A stretch of DNA of 64,000 bases from Cryptomeria japonica (GCF_030272615.1 NC_081405.1:308986014-309050013), one strand, 5' to 3'. Shown: positions 35,233-47,932, counted from the stretch's first letter. The notes: a model not told the origin generated them from the sequence alone. Numbers and translations are program-made.

Positions 35233-35759
35233 TTAAGAAAAGGTATGAAGGGACTACATTCTTTAAAAGTTAAATCATAACAGTTCCTATTTTATTATGA
35301 ACAAGAATTCAAAATCGGCATAGTTAAGATGCAATTAGTCAGTTTGCATACTACAGGAAACTTGTCAAGTCAGTGTATACAAGAAACCTATCAAGTCGGT
35401 TAACAAAGCAAATTTGGGTACTTGGTGAAAACAGAAAATGGAGTAAAAGGTGAACCGAGTGCATTTAATATCTTGTCCTAACTTGCACAGAGCTTGATAA
35501 GGTATTTTTGAGTACTTAAAAGTGTTTTCACGGTCATTATCATTCACCCAAGCTTTCGAGAAGCAGAGAAAAGCGAATCAAAGCGATCAAACTTCATTCA
35601 AAGTGAATTTCGAGGTATTTACATCAATCTATTCACACTGTTTAGCTGGTTTCTGATCTAGTCAAATTGCTAGTGTCTACCTAGTGTGAAGAGTAAGTCA
35701 CTTGTAAACCCTAAGGATAACTTGTTGAATTTTACTCGAGATCTACCAGGGCACCCAAG

Positions 35760-38700
35760 ATCCAAGACCCTGTAGTTGTCCAAAATGTGGAGAAGACATC
35801 TCTAAAGTATTCCCTAACTCCTAAAGTCGCCTCAGAAATGGATGATAAAACTGCATTTTCACTCATCCCGGATCGAGTCTTATTGGTAGAAGATGTTAGA
35901 TTCTTTACCAAGTGTTGTGTTGAGGAAATTGGTCATGTAGAGATTAGTGACACATATGATGAATTGTGCACTGACGGCAAACTGGATAGTAAATTTGAAC
36001 ATATCAGAATCAAGGGATTAACTGAAGCCCTAGTCTATCCTCCTATGTTCAAACCCCAATGGGTTAGGTTTGTATTGAGCAGAGTACATAATGATTTCAT
36101 GTGGCTACAAGAGAAACCATTCAAGATCACGAAGGAAGTCATTCACCTGATCACTGGATATCCCATCTACGATCATGCTCGTGCACAGAAAATGATATCA
36201 CAAAAGGAGCTAATCAGTCTAACCGGAGTAGAATCCGATTACCGAGGACTGAAATTGAATAATGTCACTGATGCTGAACTAAAATTTGCAATCAGAGTTA
36301 TTGGTTACTGTTTCTTCCAATCTGTAAGGGAAAACAGTGTACCATGTGCTGCAGTGGACCTTGCCTAAAAAATAGTAAAGAAGGGAATGAAAGTAGACTT
36401 ATGTGAAGTGCTACTAAAGAACTTATTTGAGAACCTGAACACAATAAGGAAGCCGAAGAATAACAACTTGGCAAGCACACTAAAGTTCGGTTCACTACTT
36501 GTCTATATGTTTTTCTATTTTGAGAAGTTCTTTCCCTCAGTCGGTAAAGTAGTATGGGAGCTAAACCGACCTATCACCCATCAGATCAATGATTAATCAA
36601 AAAGTTAGGAGATAACTTTAATGATATCATGGATGATTATTTTAGCAAATTCCAAGAGAAAATGCACGATAGGTACTGGATTCCACCACAGCTGGTCAAA
36701 AAATACAAGGACAATATATGTTTTGAAGTCAACACTGATTATTGCTATGTAAATGCTATTGAACCGAGGGTTCAATCATTGCAACCAATGGGTTATGAAA
36801 TTGATTATGATATCACACAACAACAAATTGATGCCTATCTATCATTACCAAGGCATGCAACTGAACTAAGGTATGGAACCTATGAAGAGGTGAAGGAGAA
36901 AGTAAAAATGAGCATTGTAGTTCCTAAGGCTACAAGAAAAGCTACAAAGATGATAAAAGCTTTATCTAAGAAATTAGGAGAAGAATCCTCATCTACACCT
37001 ATCAAAGGCAATCTTGCCATTACTGAGGAAGAATCAGAAGCACAGGAGGCTGCAATAACATTGAGCACAAAGTTGCCAAAGGGAAAAGTTCTAAAATGAA
37101 AGAAACAAGACATCACAAAAGCCCTGCCAACTCCACCAACAAAGAGACCCAACACCAGAGCATCAGCTGCATCACCGATCAAGAAATAAAAGATTGTTGT
37201 CATTCCTAAGGTAACAAAGACTTACAAGAAATCTACTCGGAGACTCATTTTGGCAAAAGAGTCTAGTAATACAGAGTCTAATGATGGAAACAAATTCCAG
37301 ATTGTGAAGAGCAAAAAGGTAAACATTCACAGTGTTGAAAACTTTTGTGCCAATCTCAAAGAATACGGAGGATTTGTAGGATTTAGATATGTTAAGTATG
37401 AGTCTAGGAATAATGATGAGAAATGACAGATTGAAGAAGCTGTCATATGTACACTTCTGAAGTTTCGGTTAGCACCATTAGAACTAGCAAAGTCACTTCC
37501 AAGTGAACTCTACTCACATACTGATAATAGGTGGAAATATGCAATGGATTCAAAGAGACAAATAAGAGAAAGAAGTCTTGTCCATTTATTTCCTGACATG
37601 TCCGTAGTTGAAATCAAGGAGCATTTGTCCACATACAATTCAAAATTTCTTGTGAAACAAAGAGCCTTAAAATTGATGAATGGGCTATATATTGATGTGG
37701 AGAATGAGACTAAGGCCAAGTGGCAGGAGATCTTCAAACAAAAGGATGTCGATGAACAATCTCAAATTGAAATTGTTGATGTCACCGAGGAAGATCCAGA
37801 TGTCACCGAGCAAGGTCCAGACCCGGTTGACACAATACAAATTGATGAAGATGTAATGGATGAAGCCGCACTGGAGCAGGAAATGATTGAAGGCACCACT
37901 TATGCAAAACTTGTCTCTAGTGAATCGGTCTTAGAAAAAGTTCAGCCTTATCCACCGGTGAAGCCACCAGTCCCAACCGAAGCTCCCAAGGATACCAAAC
38001 AAGTTACCGAAGGTAACAAATCTGAAGCTGCAGAAGATACAAGTAACAAATCTGAAGCTACAACAGACACAACCAAAGATCAAACGTCTCAAGCACAACA
38101 AATATTATAGCTGAGACCCCTAGCACCGAGCCATCCAAAGACACTGCAACTGCTACAGGAACAGTCCAAAGTGTTGCATCTACCAAGCAACCTACCGAGG
38201 GACAACAAGCCTCACAAGCACTTGTCTTAGTGCCACAGACCAAAGCAAAAGAGAAGAAGGTGAGAAAGCATGGTTTTAAATTTGATCTATCTAAACTGAT
38301 CGTGTTGCCCAATGTCGATATTTCCAAATTAAAAGGGTACACACTCACTGAATTCGGTGAACTATGCAAAGCAACTAGCCATACAGAAAAAGAACAAGGT
38401 ACTTCAAAAGGTTAGGACACTGCTCACAGAAATGCTACCATCAGCAACAGTGTCAACCGATGCAGCCATCCATATTCAGTTGGATGAACTCCTTAATCAG
38501 ATTGAAACATCCAGAGTTGATGCATCCGAGTACCTAAGCAAGCTCAAGGCTAAAGAGCTCACAACAAAAATGATAGAGGAAGTCCAAAAATCAATTGTTG
38601 TTGGCAAGGTAAAACTTGTCAAATTCATCGCTGAGTTGTCCCCTCAACTCAAGCACATTCTTTATTTATTCCAGAAATTGTGTACATTTTCTTTATTTAT

Positions 38701-39116
38701 TAAAGACATGAAAAATAAAACCAATGCAATTAAGAAAGAGATCACCGATCTCTCATCCAAGTTGACCATTGAGCCTAATTCAGTTAAGAATTTTTACAAA
38801 AAGCCACAATAGCTCATGGCTCAACAGTTAGAATTGAGGAATGAAGAGCATAAAATTAGGATGGATATAATGACCCTTCAAACATTATTCCTTCCTCATC
38901 TCTCATCAGTACAAGAGCAGCTCAACTGAGCTACAAGCTTATCAACTACACAAGACGGATGCACTCTTGATGGCTTGATATCACTCTTATCTGATATTCA
39001 AGCATAGAACTCATTAATGGAAAGTCTCAAGGACTCACTCTTAGTCGCCCTCACTGACGCCCAGACCAAGTATAAGACTATTATTGATAAGTTACCACCT
39101 CCAGATGCAAATTAAG
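35760..39116 (+). pseudogene. Long ORF of unknown function, about 1,100 codons
   Basis: Pieces in order: 35,787-36,368 (reads VEKTSLKYSLTPKVAS; the frame opens further left without an ATG), 36,387-36,596, 36,629-37,099, 37,100-37,543 with stops, 37,544-38,110, 38,230-38,415 and 38,357-38,812, then broken to 39,116. The first 400 residues look globular (PPMFKPQWVRFVLSRVHNDF, KEVIHLITGYPIYDHA, LKFAIRVIGYCFFQ). Next come a Lys-rich part, an acidic Pro/Thr-rich linker (37,770-38,200) and a coiled-coil-like helical end (38,480-38,960). No polymerase, protease or integrase motif. A homologue lies on the opposite strand at 41,886-41,689 and probably 33,190-31,400, so the ORF belongs to a retroelement family. 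I do not recognise it. Confidence 0.6.
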
Positions 39117-39131
39117 TTTTTAATGTTTGTC

Positions 39132-39467
39132 AAAAAGGGGGAGTAATATTATGTTACTACATAGAGGAAAGCCTAGCAAAGGGGGAGTAATTCTACACTT
39201 GGAGAGTAGTACAATTTTGATAACACAATTTTGAGTATTGTATACAAGGGGAGTATACCGAGCAGAATATACAGAGCATTCAGAGCACACAAGTACAGAA
39301 CATAACCGAACATGCAAAATTTAGAGTTATGTATAGGATAATGATAAGGGGAGTACATCTGCATATACTATTGACTATTGTACATATTGTCAAGTATACA
39401 GTTTTTTGAGTTATGACTTTGTAAGTAGTTTTTGTCAAACATCTCAACTAATGTCAAAAGGGGAGAT
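39132..39467 (+). other. Five polypurine-tract-like repeats before the 3' LTR
   Basis: AAAAAGGGGGAGTA (39,132-39,145), AAAGGGGGAGTAA (39,178-39,190), AAGGGGAGTA (39,246-39,255), AAGGGGAGTA (39,346-39,355) and AAAAGGGGAGAT (39,456-39,467). Only the last touches the LTR. Repeated tract-like motifs upstream of the 3' LTR are described for the Sirevirus group of plant Copia elements. Confidence 0.8.
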
Positions 39468-40648
39468 TGTTACTACTTATCAAATTGCCATTAGTTTCAT
39501 ATCCAAAGTCATACTATATTCTAGTCGGTTAGTATTACCGAATCATGCAGTCGATACACATAGAGAACTTGGTATGAACAGTCTAGTCGGTTACTGAAGA
39601 AAGTAGTCACAGAACACAATATTCACCAAGCTATTTACTGAGTAAAGTTTCATGGCTACCGAGTGGTAAAGTTAACTCACCAAGTGAAACGTTTTACCAG
39701 ATACATTGAACCTGGACATGCACATGAAAATGTGTTACAAGATCGAGGCACATCTAACCGTTTTTGCATTGGAAATTGCACTATGAGATTGTGTATGATT
39801 ACAAGGCCAATCTAACCTATGAGATATTTTGTTTAGTTATTCATTCGAAGAATCTTTTTGTAAGATCGAAGCAATGAATTAGATCACCACTGTAAGAGAT
39901 CTTTATATACAACATGATTCTAGGGTCAGAAAGATGAGATGATATGATGTGATATGAGATGCAATGAGATAGCAGTGTGTATGCATGAAGGAAGACTGTT
40001 ATAGACACACAGAGAGGTCACCGAGAAGGTTATCAGTGAACAGTTGAAGAATACAGTAAATAGAAGGGTTTACCAAGTTTCATTATGGGTTACCGAGGTA
40101 TGCTACAAGCTAGGTAATCTTATTCAAAGCACATAGAATCTGCTTTAGCATTTCAGATGTAAAGTTGCAGATATTTGTAATGATTATATTGTAATATTCT
40201 GAAGTTGTAAGAGAAACCTTTAGCAGGGTAAAAGACTCTAACCAAGTCTATAAATTGTAAATCCTTTAACCAGGTGCTACACTTATGTAGTGTTGTAAAA
40301 ATCCTTTAGTAAGGTAGATCTAATTGATCTTAATACTCCTAACAGGGTAAGCTATTAGAAATAGCTAAATGTAGCTCTAACCGAGCATTCTTTATTATTG
40401 CAGTAGTGAAGTTGTGGGTGCCATCCCCACCACAATTTTTCTCTCTAACCAAGAGTTTCTGCGTGACCAAAATATATGTGTTATGGAGTGAATCATGTAT
40501 GATTGTTATCTGTTGATTAGAGTTTTATTTTATGTTACTGCACTATTCTGTTTATGCATAACAATAAGGTTATTATCAAGGAAAAGTTTTGGAGTACTGA
40601 TTCACCCCTCCCCTCTTAGTACATTAGCTTTCTATATTAAGCCTAACA
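39468..40648 (+). repeat. 3' LTR of the pol-less element
   Basis: 1,181 bases, pair of 33,194-34,389; ends ...GCCTAACA followed by the GTAGT target duplication. Confidence 0.93.
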
Positions 40649-40653
40649 GTAGT

Positions 40654-41688
40654 TGTCTTCTTCACTTCTTTCACCAATTGATCAGATTTTGTTTGTACAT
40701 TCTCTATAGTGGTTGTAACATTTTCTCTTTGTGTCTTCTCCTTCTTCCTCTTCTCTACTCCATTGATTGACTTGTCTTGTGGCTTTTGTGGAGGGATAGG
40801 CTTTTGAGCACCAGAGGTAGGTACTAACTAGGCTTGCCTTGAATTGGATTGTTTGGGAGGAGTGTAGATTGATTTTGACTTCTTAAGGTTTAACATGTCC
40901 TCCTCATTCAATATATTTTTCTCCCTAGCCCTTCGAATAACTTCTCTAGTTATACCCATTTGTTCTACAAGCTCTTCAACTTGTTTTCTAACATTCCTAT
41001 TCCTTGTAAGCGTAGTGAATTTCTTATGTAGGTCTAGATCCTTCTCTTTTTAGGAACCAAACCTTTCTTCCTTCTCATCTACTAATTTACTGAACTGATG
41101 TTGAGCATATGCATCAAGTGTGTTTCCATCCACCTCATACCCAATGGGCATGATCCAAACTGTTCTAGGTTCACGTTGCGTCCATGTGGTATTGATCTTT
41201 ATATACCATTAAGTGTATGGTATCCTCATATTTTTTAACAATTTATTTTGGGGTTCTCTCTCTAATTTGCATCATTGCCTAAAATGAGTTGAAGTAACCC
41301 CAGAAATTATAATTTTGAGCTACTGTATCACCCAATCCATACAAACCTTTCTTAATTTGGACTTCCACCAGTTTATCAAGGGCCCATTGTACTTTTCCTA
41401 TACCGAGAATTTCATTCAAGAATTAAAGTGTCAAACATACAATCAGAGAACCAAACTTGAAACCATTATTCTTATCTTATTTGATCTTCTTCAAGTTTAT
41501 CATAAGCTAACTAAGAATAACTCCACATAGATCATATATTTTGTCCTCCTTGAGCATTTGATAGGCTACATATATTGCAATGCCAAACACTAAATTATGT
41601 CTGCTGGACTGGTACACCTTATATCCTCTCACCATTGAATTAAATCTCACATCATGTTCAATGATCACTTATTGTCATAGACCGGCTA
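40654..41688 (-). pseudogene. Middle of the old element's unknown ORF
   Basis: Minus strand, decayed coding-like sequence with Lys/Thr-rich and Pro-rich stretches near 40,700-40,950 and many stops. Position between the homologous N-terminal part and the split point at 40,649 suggests the central linker of the same ORF. No motif. Confidence 0.45.
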
Positions 41689-41886
41689 TTATGTTGGGAA
41701 CCAATAACCACATTCATTCATTGTTCTGTTCTTGACATTTCTCAGACCGAGGATTTTACCAGTTGCATTCAAACAAGTTACTGCTTGAATGACTTTCTTT
41801 GTGATCTTGTGAGGTCTATCTAGCCATATAAACTTATCATGGACTTGGCTCAAGACATACTCGACCCATTTGGGTTCATCGAACAC
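41689..41886 (-). pseudogene. Unknown-ORF homologue, old element (N-terminal part)
   Basis: Reads MFDEPKWVEYVLSQVHDKFI, then HKITKKVIQAVT. Aligns without gaps to MFKPQWVRFVLSRVHNDFMW and FKITKEVIHLIT in the younger element (about 36,046-36,160, plus). The N-terminal side continues in broken frames to about 42,000. This is the link that shows both elements carry the same protein family. Confidence 0.75.
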
Positions 41887-42789
41887 TAGAAAGTGAACAA
41901 ATTGTATTAAACCCTTTTCTTACAATGTTTTAAATTTAGGCTTCAGATTCCCCATTCCATCCATCATATGCTTGGTGTATAGTGATAACATGTCTGCATT
42001 CCCAAGTTCTTCGATATTACAATGACTGTATGCCCTAATATCCTAATTGTACAAAACACCATACATAATAGAAGAAAATGCTCCTTCCGAATCATATTTG
42101 ATGGATTTGAATGGATGTTTCTTAAACACTATCCTTTCCTTTCAGTGATCTTTACTACCAATGGAGTTGTTACACCAGTGCAGATGCCATTCCAAAAATA
42201 GGGTTAAAAATAGATAAATCGAACATGGATAAATACCTTTTCAAATTCAACCAGATGCTAGGAATCATTGGTCGGATTGCTTCAAGCTTTGTTTTCATTG
42301 CCTAATCTTGTTCACATCACTCTCTTTCTCTTCTCTTTGTTCACAATGCTAAGAATGAATGATAGGATGCCCTCTCTATCCACTAAAAACCTAACTTTAC
42401 GTTATAATAAATGGGAAACCCTAAAGGCATTTCAGATACCCTATTTCTCCAAGGTTTCATCACCAGACACTCAGATAGGCATGACATCTTTTGGATATAA
42501 ACTACATAACTAGTATCAATCATCTACAACCTTCCTCTACTAGTTACAAATCTCTGAAATGGGTTTTTAAGAATCTGCATGAAAAGCTTCCCCCTAAGGC
42601 CCAAATGCCTTAGCTACCAGATGAGCTTCCAACACTAGAATCAGGTGTGGAGCTATTCGGCGTAATTGAATCTTCTTTCTTAACCTGCATCTTCTTATGA
42701 TACTCTCTGACTTCTTCAAACTTCACTTTTCCCTATTCATTTGATTTGTTCTTGTCTACCAAAGCATTCCTACTCACATTCTTGCTTCT

Positions 42790-43085
42790 CAACATTTTGC
42801 AATGTGACTGGACTTTTTGCATGCATAGAAAACAATATTTCCTTACATAGGCCTGAAGTTAACTTGATTTTGTCTCATCCTGCATTAGCTAGAAATGTGT
42901 CCAAACATTCCACAAGTATAGCATCTCTTATTATGGAAATTATTCATCACTATTTTGCACATGTTTAACTTATGACTAAATTTGTTGCATTTAAAACATT
43001 GACTAGTAAAGGTAGGACCATTATTCATCATCCTATTTTTGCATTGACTTCCTATATGAACAAGTTTATTGCAAAAAAAACATTT
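42790..43085 (-). pseudogene. CCHC-array remnant, old element
   Basis: Minus-strand frames read CFFCNKLVHIGSQC, CFKCNKFSHKLNMC, CYTCGMFGHISS then a stop where the spacer residue before the last Cys belongs, and YACKKSSHIAKC with the first Cys lost by a frameshift. Four knuckles in the same order as at 34,711-35,104. It precedes the unknown ORF in the same orientation, as in the younger element. Confidence 0.72.
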
Positions 43086-43150
43086 ACCATTGAACTTATA
43101 AGCATTAGGCTCTCTTACTAGAGGTCTTTTGTTCTTTTGATGATTGCTTT

Positions 43151-46100
43151 GTCCAAAACTGGAGGATTTTCCTTTCTCATATCCAAGTCCTCACATGTCT
43201 TTTCCAATTCTCAAACTTTCTAGCATCTCATCTAGCCTAGCTAAGCTAGCTTTGAATTTTTATTTGTAATCTTTTGTAGTGGAAAGTTCATCTCTTATAA
43301 TTATGATCTTCCTTTCAATTTATTGCCCATCATTCCTAGATTACACAAATTCTAGTCTGGACTGATCATTCTCATAGTTCAATCAATAACATTCCCCACA
43401 TTTATCCTTCAATAACTGAGTCAGATTTTTCTCATTCTTCTTTTTATCTTTAGTCTCCTTTGTTAGGTTCATTACAATGGATTGCATTTCATTCTTTGGG
43501 ACTACATTCTCTCTAGCAAGCTTCTGACATTCATCTGCCTTGTCTTGTAGGTCTTTATTGTCAATGCTTTGTTTTTCTTTCTCCTTGAGTTTATCTATCT
43601 CTTATTTTCTCTTCTCGCTAGATGTGTTCACTTGTTCTTTCTGAGATTCAATGAAATTTTCCACTGCTTCCAGACTTCTCCTTGTTGCCCTTATTTTCAG
43701 TTACCCAAATTTTGAACTTTTCTTTTAAATCCAATAACTAGCTAGTCAACTATGTGCATCTTGTAAGAATGTTTTCAAGATTTGTAACCATGTAGATTCA
43801 ATCAATAGCATCATTTTGAGTCTTGTGATGAGTTTGTTGAAATTACCTATCTCTTATCTTTGCAAGCTACTACAACTCTTAGTCAAAAGATACTCACCTG
43901 ATCGGAACATGAAAAGGAAAAAGGAGAAAAAGGTTTTGATGAGTTTAGGTGCACGTGGATAAATGGAAGAACAACAATTAGAAGTCGAATGTTATCATTA
44001 ACTTCTCAAATACAAAACATCATATGCCAAGATAAAGGAAATAACCAACAAAATGGGAGACTAATAAAGTTTTCGGCAATAAGGACTTTATCGACAAGTT
44101 GTGGCATTTTTATAAATCACCGATGAAGTGAAGATGCACTTTGGTTCATTATCCATTCAAATTTTGGAAACTTGTGGAACTTTCAAAAGTTGTCGATGAG
44201 ATAACGATTAGATTGAGAAGCCTGGACACTCCATCATCCATAATTATCGTGCAATTCAACTTGTTCTTTCTCATCGATGAGTTATGGCATTTGGCCAAGT
44301 CACCAAAAGAGAGTGACAGATTCCTTCTGGCAACTTAGTTTCCAAAGAACTCGATGAAGTAGTTAGTTATCATAACAACCTTTTGATAACTAGCAATTAA
44401 ATCGATATGCATGCATAATGAATTGGTTGATGGCATGCCTCTGCATGATATGAAAATATTGAATTTAGTGAATGGCTTAAGAAACTGAAAGTCAAATGCA
44501 ATTGGCATTCATAAAGTCGATCGATCTACTATTTGCCATCTTCCCTGTCTATGTCAAATTCGGAGATGTATGCAACTGATATTGATTTATGGACCATCTT
44601 AAAGAATTTGTCAGCCCAAGGGATGAATCGCAGTGATTTCAAAGAATGTATCTATTGAAAAAGCCATGAAAACATTCTAATAAATGCAATTTGTAGAGTG
44701 AAGCCACATTCCCTAGCCATTTCCTTGTGTTCTTCACATCTTCAAAACAACGTATGGTCACGTGCTAAAACATCTTCATAGGAAATATTTTTATCACATA
44801 TTATAGTGGGAAATACTCTGGTAGAAATGAAAGAAAAATCTAGAAGAATAAATGGAGATCTGCTTCTTCTACAAGTGACATAAATACTTGACAAAGTTTC
44901 ATGTCAACCTCATGATGATGGATATTTGAAGTTGATTGGCCATTTTGTAGGGTTGCATAAGTATCCAAAGTTGTCAATCATATAAAAAGGTTAATCAATG
45001 TGGAGGATTACCAAGGATTTCAACAATGGAGACATCATCGCTAAGTTAGTGCACTTTGGCAAATCACCAAAGACTCTAGGAGTTTCTATATGGCCATTCA
45101 ACAATCAAGTTGATGATGGAAAGTTAAAGTTGCCGATGGATAAAAGAAGGTAGTTATTATAACTACCTGAGGCACAAATGAAATTCCATGGCCATAGGAT
45201 TTGCACAAAATATCTTTGTTGAAAGAGCTTCAGAAAGCTCTCGAGCACATATAGTAGGCAATTCTAATCCTGATCTACATGACCATCATCCTTTCCATCT
45301 ACAGTAACACATGATTCAAATATGGATGTTCACTAATATAGCTAAGAAAATTTCAAGTAAGTACAATTGGTATCCATGAATCCAAGCTCCATGACCCATA
45401 CCAATTTCTTTCATGCCAACACCAGGTATCTTGATGTGTGCAGACACAGACAAGAGATGCTCTCATACATGCAAAATGTGAAAGTGAAAACCAAGCATGG
45501 TGAACTATTTGATAAATGCCTCCAAAAGATGTCATCTCAAGAAATGAAATAGATGATAGTAGGATAGACACAAAGACAAATTCATGTTGCAACTGCCCTT
45601 CATACATGGCTTTCATGTTGTAGTGATTGTTGGATATGTGTGTAACAGATTGAAGTGGTTTGAAGAGATGTTGCTTGCAAAACATTAAATTACAAACCAT
45701 CACATACTTTGACAAAATGCCTCAAGAAGGTGTCATTTCATTGAGAAAATAAAAAATAATAGTAGGTTGCATACAAAAGACATGTTGGAATGAATTTAAA
45801 AGCTTTTGAGCAGATATTTTAAAAAGACGCAAGGTCAATTTCTAGAGCCTTGCCAATGTGGAGATGAAGAGAAGTGCAAGAAGCATTGATAGAATGTGTC
45901 AAATAAATATCACACCAAAACATGAAGCATCATCCTCAAAAATAAAGGAAATAGGGGTACCATTGTGGGAAATAATTCGAATGAACAAATTTTCTTTTTA
46001 AGGCACAAAATAGCTCAAAACTTCTCTCAATAGTAATTATGGACATGCTACTCAAGGTGCTATGTGAACAAGAATAAAATCATGATTGTTTTTCCTTGTG

Positions 46101-46435
46101 GTATTGTTGATCCTATTCATGAGATTGATGATCTTTTGATTCAATATTTGATACATTATTAGCTCAAATGAATGACATTTCAATGTGCTTTATGGTACAC
46201 TTAAGCAACATATCACTTGAGAGTCTTCCTACAAGAATGTTGTGACCAAAAAGATATTGCGAGGACAAAGAATGTATAGATGTATATAAATTTATCATTT
46301 AGTGAAGACATTCAACTCTTCTTACTTAATGTCATGTCAAGATGGTTATGGGGAAATGTGAACAAAATATGCAATATTTTGAAATAAAGTTAGCCACATT
46401 GATGCAAGACTCCTTGGTTTCTTGAAGGTGTATTC
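43151..46435. other. Gene-less region with diverged internal repeats
   Basis: 43,150-43,880 (minus) may still be the 5' part of the old pol-less element (helical, Lys/Glu-rich broken frames). From 43,900 on no coding sequence is seen. A phrase of about 40 bases around GTTRTGGCATTT...AARTCACC occurs three times in diverged form near 44,090, 44,275 and 45,030, and a phrase TAGTTAKYATAACWACC occurs near 44,363 and 45,153. Such structure suggests old LTR sequence, possibly the left part of LTR C cut by the Copia insertion at 46,436. Not proven. Confidence 0.35.
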
Positions 46436-47930
46436 TATTAGCATTTGGCATTATAACAGACAAAGGGAGATTGTTGACATTTCAATAAGGATATTAAGAA
46501 GGTTGTTGATGATTATGGATATAACTAATTAAGGATGTTTACTGTCATAATATTATTATTTTGTCATTGATGTCAAGAAATTGATTTTATAATTCAGTAT
46601 AATGTTGCCATATCTTGAGAAGTATGATTTGAAGAATATAAAGATGTCGGTAAAAGACACAGAAAGATTATGATGAATAAGAAGATGAATAAGGTATTCA
46701 ATGGGCAACTATTACCGAGTCAGACAATGATGAGATCATGATGTTTAGATTGTTTCGACATCATACATATGTTGTAACTTGTAAGGTTAATACTATACTA
46801 TGTTACCAAGCAAAGAACCTAGTCAGTAAACCCTAAGGTTATCACTATCGGTTAATGAAGGCGGAATGTCTACCGAGTGAAGTTTAGTATTTACCAAGTT
46901 GTAACCGAGTTATAACCGAGCTGTAACAGAATGCATTAAATGGCTACATGCGTTATTTAATGAAGGAAGCTGATGAGCTAGAACTGATTAAATGATTTAT
47001 ATGTCGTAAATGAAGTTTGTTAAGAATCTATGGAAATGGAAGATCGAAACGAGGATCTACAGTGCAGATTGAACCACAATTCCCTAGCACAGGTTCCAAG
47101 GCAGGGTAAAACATTTTTCAGATCGAAAGATGCATTGAACTTGGTCAAGTTTGAAGATCTGATGGCTATGATTGATCATGGGAAATGTCATCAAGAAGAT
47201 TAAGCGGTTAGCTAATTGTTTATAAATAGAGAACTGTTGATAAACAATGCATGCAGGCAAGTGTATGCACAAGGATGCTACATAGTGATTACCGAGCACT
47301 GAAGCTTGAAGACCTGTTTGAATAAAAGAGTATAGAAGCCCAGCAGATGGACAAGATTAGTTCTATGTCTAGATTAAAAAATAAGAATCTGCTTTAGCAT
47401 TTTAGATGTGAAGTTGCAGATAGATTTTTATTACTTTTATTTTGTGAAGTGACAGAAAATCTCTTAACTGAGTGGACTTAACAGTCTTATTTGTAAAACC
47501 CTCTAGCAAGGTGACATTCTGATTGAGTGTTTGAAATCCTTTAACAAGGTCACTTCTAACAAGGTGAAGATCCTAACAGATCTGAGGGAAATCCTTGACC
47601 GGGTCACATCTAGCAATGTGTTTGTAATCTTTAACAGGATTATCTTTTAACCGAGCATACTCTAGAAGAATATATTTCTTAGTGGGTTCGAAATCCTATA
47701 GTGGTTTTTCCCTATTTGGGTTTCCATGTTAAATCTAGTGTTATGAGGTTTATGATGTTTATATGTTTTTGATTTTGCATGTTTAACAATATTTGTTATA
47801 TTACTAAAGTATATGTTACCGAGGTTGAATCTGATGTTTTTATGGAAGATTAAGTTTGTATGATTCACCCCCCCCCCCCAGATCTTGTTGGCTATTGGAT
47901 CTATACTTACATTTAGTATCAGAACTATCA
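46436..47930 (+). repeat. 5' LTR of the Copia element
   Basis: 1,495 bases. First base pair is TA where the partner has TG; ends ...AGAACTATCA. It contains a block at 47,386-47,422 shared with the pol-less element's LTR (33,878-33,914), and the GATTCACCCCCCCCCCC tract near 47,863-47,880. Confidence 0.95.
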
Positions 47931-47932
47931 AT

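Larger units (their letters stand above)
33194..40648 (+). mobile_element. Complete pol-less LTR retrotransposon (7.46 kb)
   Basis: LTRs at 33,194-34,389 and 39,468-40,648, both TGTTACTAC...CA; target duplication GTAGT at 33,189-33,193 and 40,649-40,653; primer site from 34,392; polypurine tract at 39,456-39,467. The interior (5.1 kb) encodes a CCHC-array protein and a long ORF of unknown function, with no protease, RT, RNase H or integrase motif in any frame. So it is structurally complete but non-autonomous. Primer site, tract and an LTR block match the autonomous Copia element at 46.4-54.1 kb. It sits in an older relative of itself in opposite orientation. Confidence 0.92.
30992..43150 (-). 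mobile_element. Old pol-less LTR element, split by a younger one
   Basis: Reading right to left: four CCHC knuckles (43,085-42,790), a segment homologous to the long unknown ORF of the younger element (41,886-41,689), then the insertion of that element (40,648-33,194), then the rest of the unknown ORF (33,190-31,500), a polypurine tract (31,158-31,171) and a short piece of 3' LTR starting TGTTAGCAAG at 31,157. No RT, integrase or protease motif is present. The 5' LTR was not found; the element is probably truncated near 43-44 kb. Confidence 0.65.
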
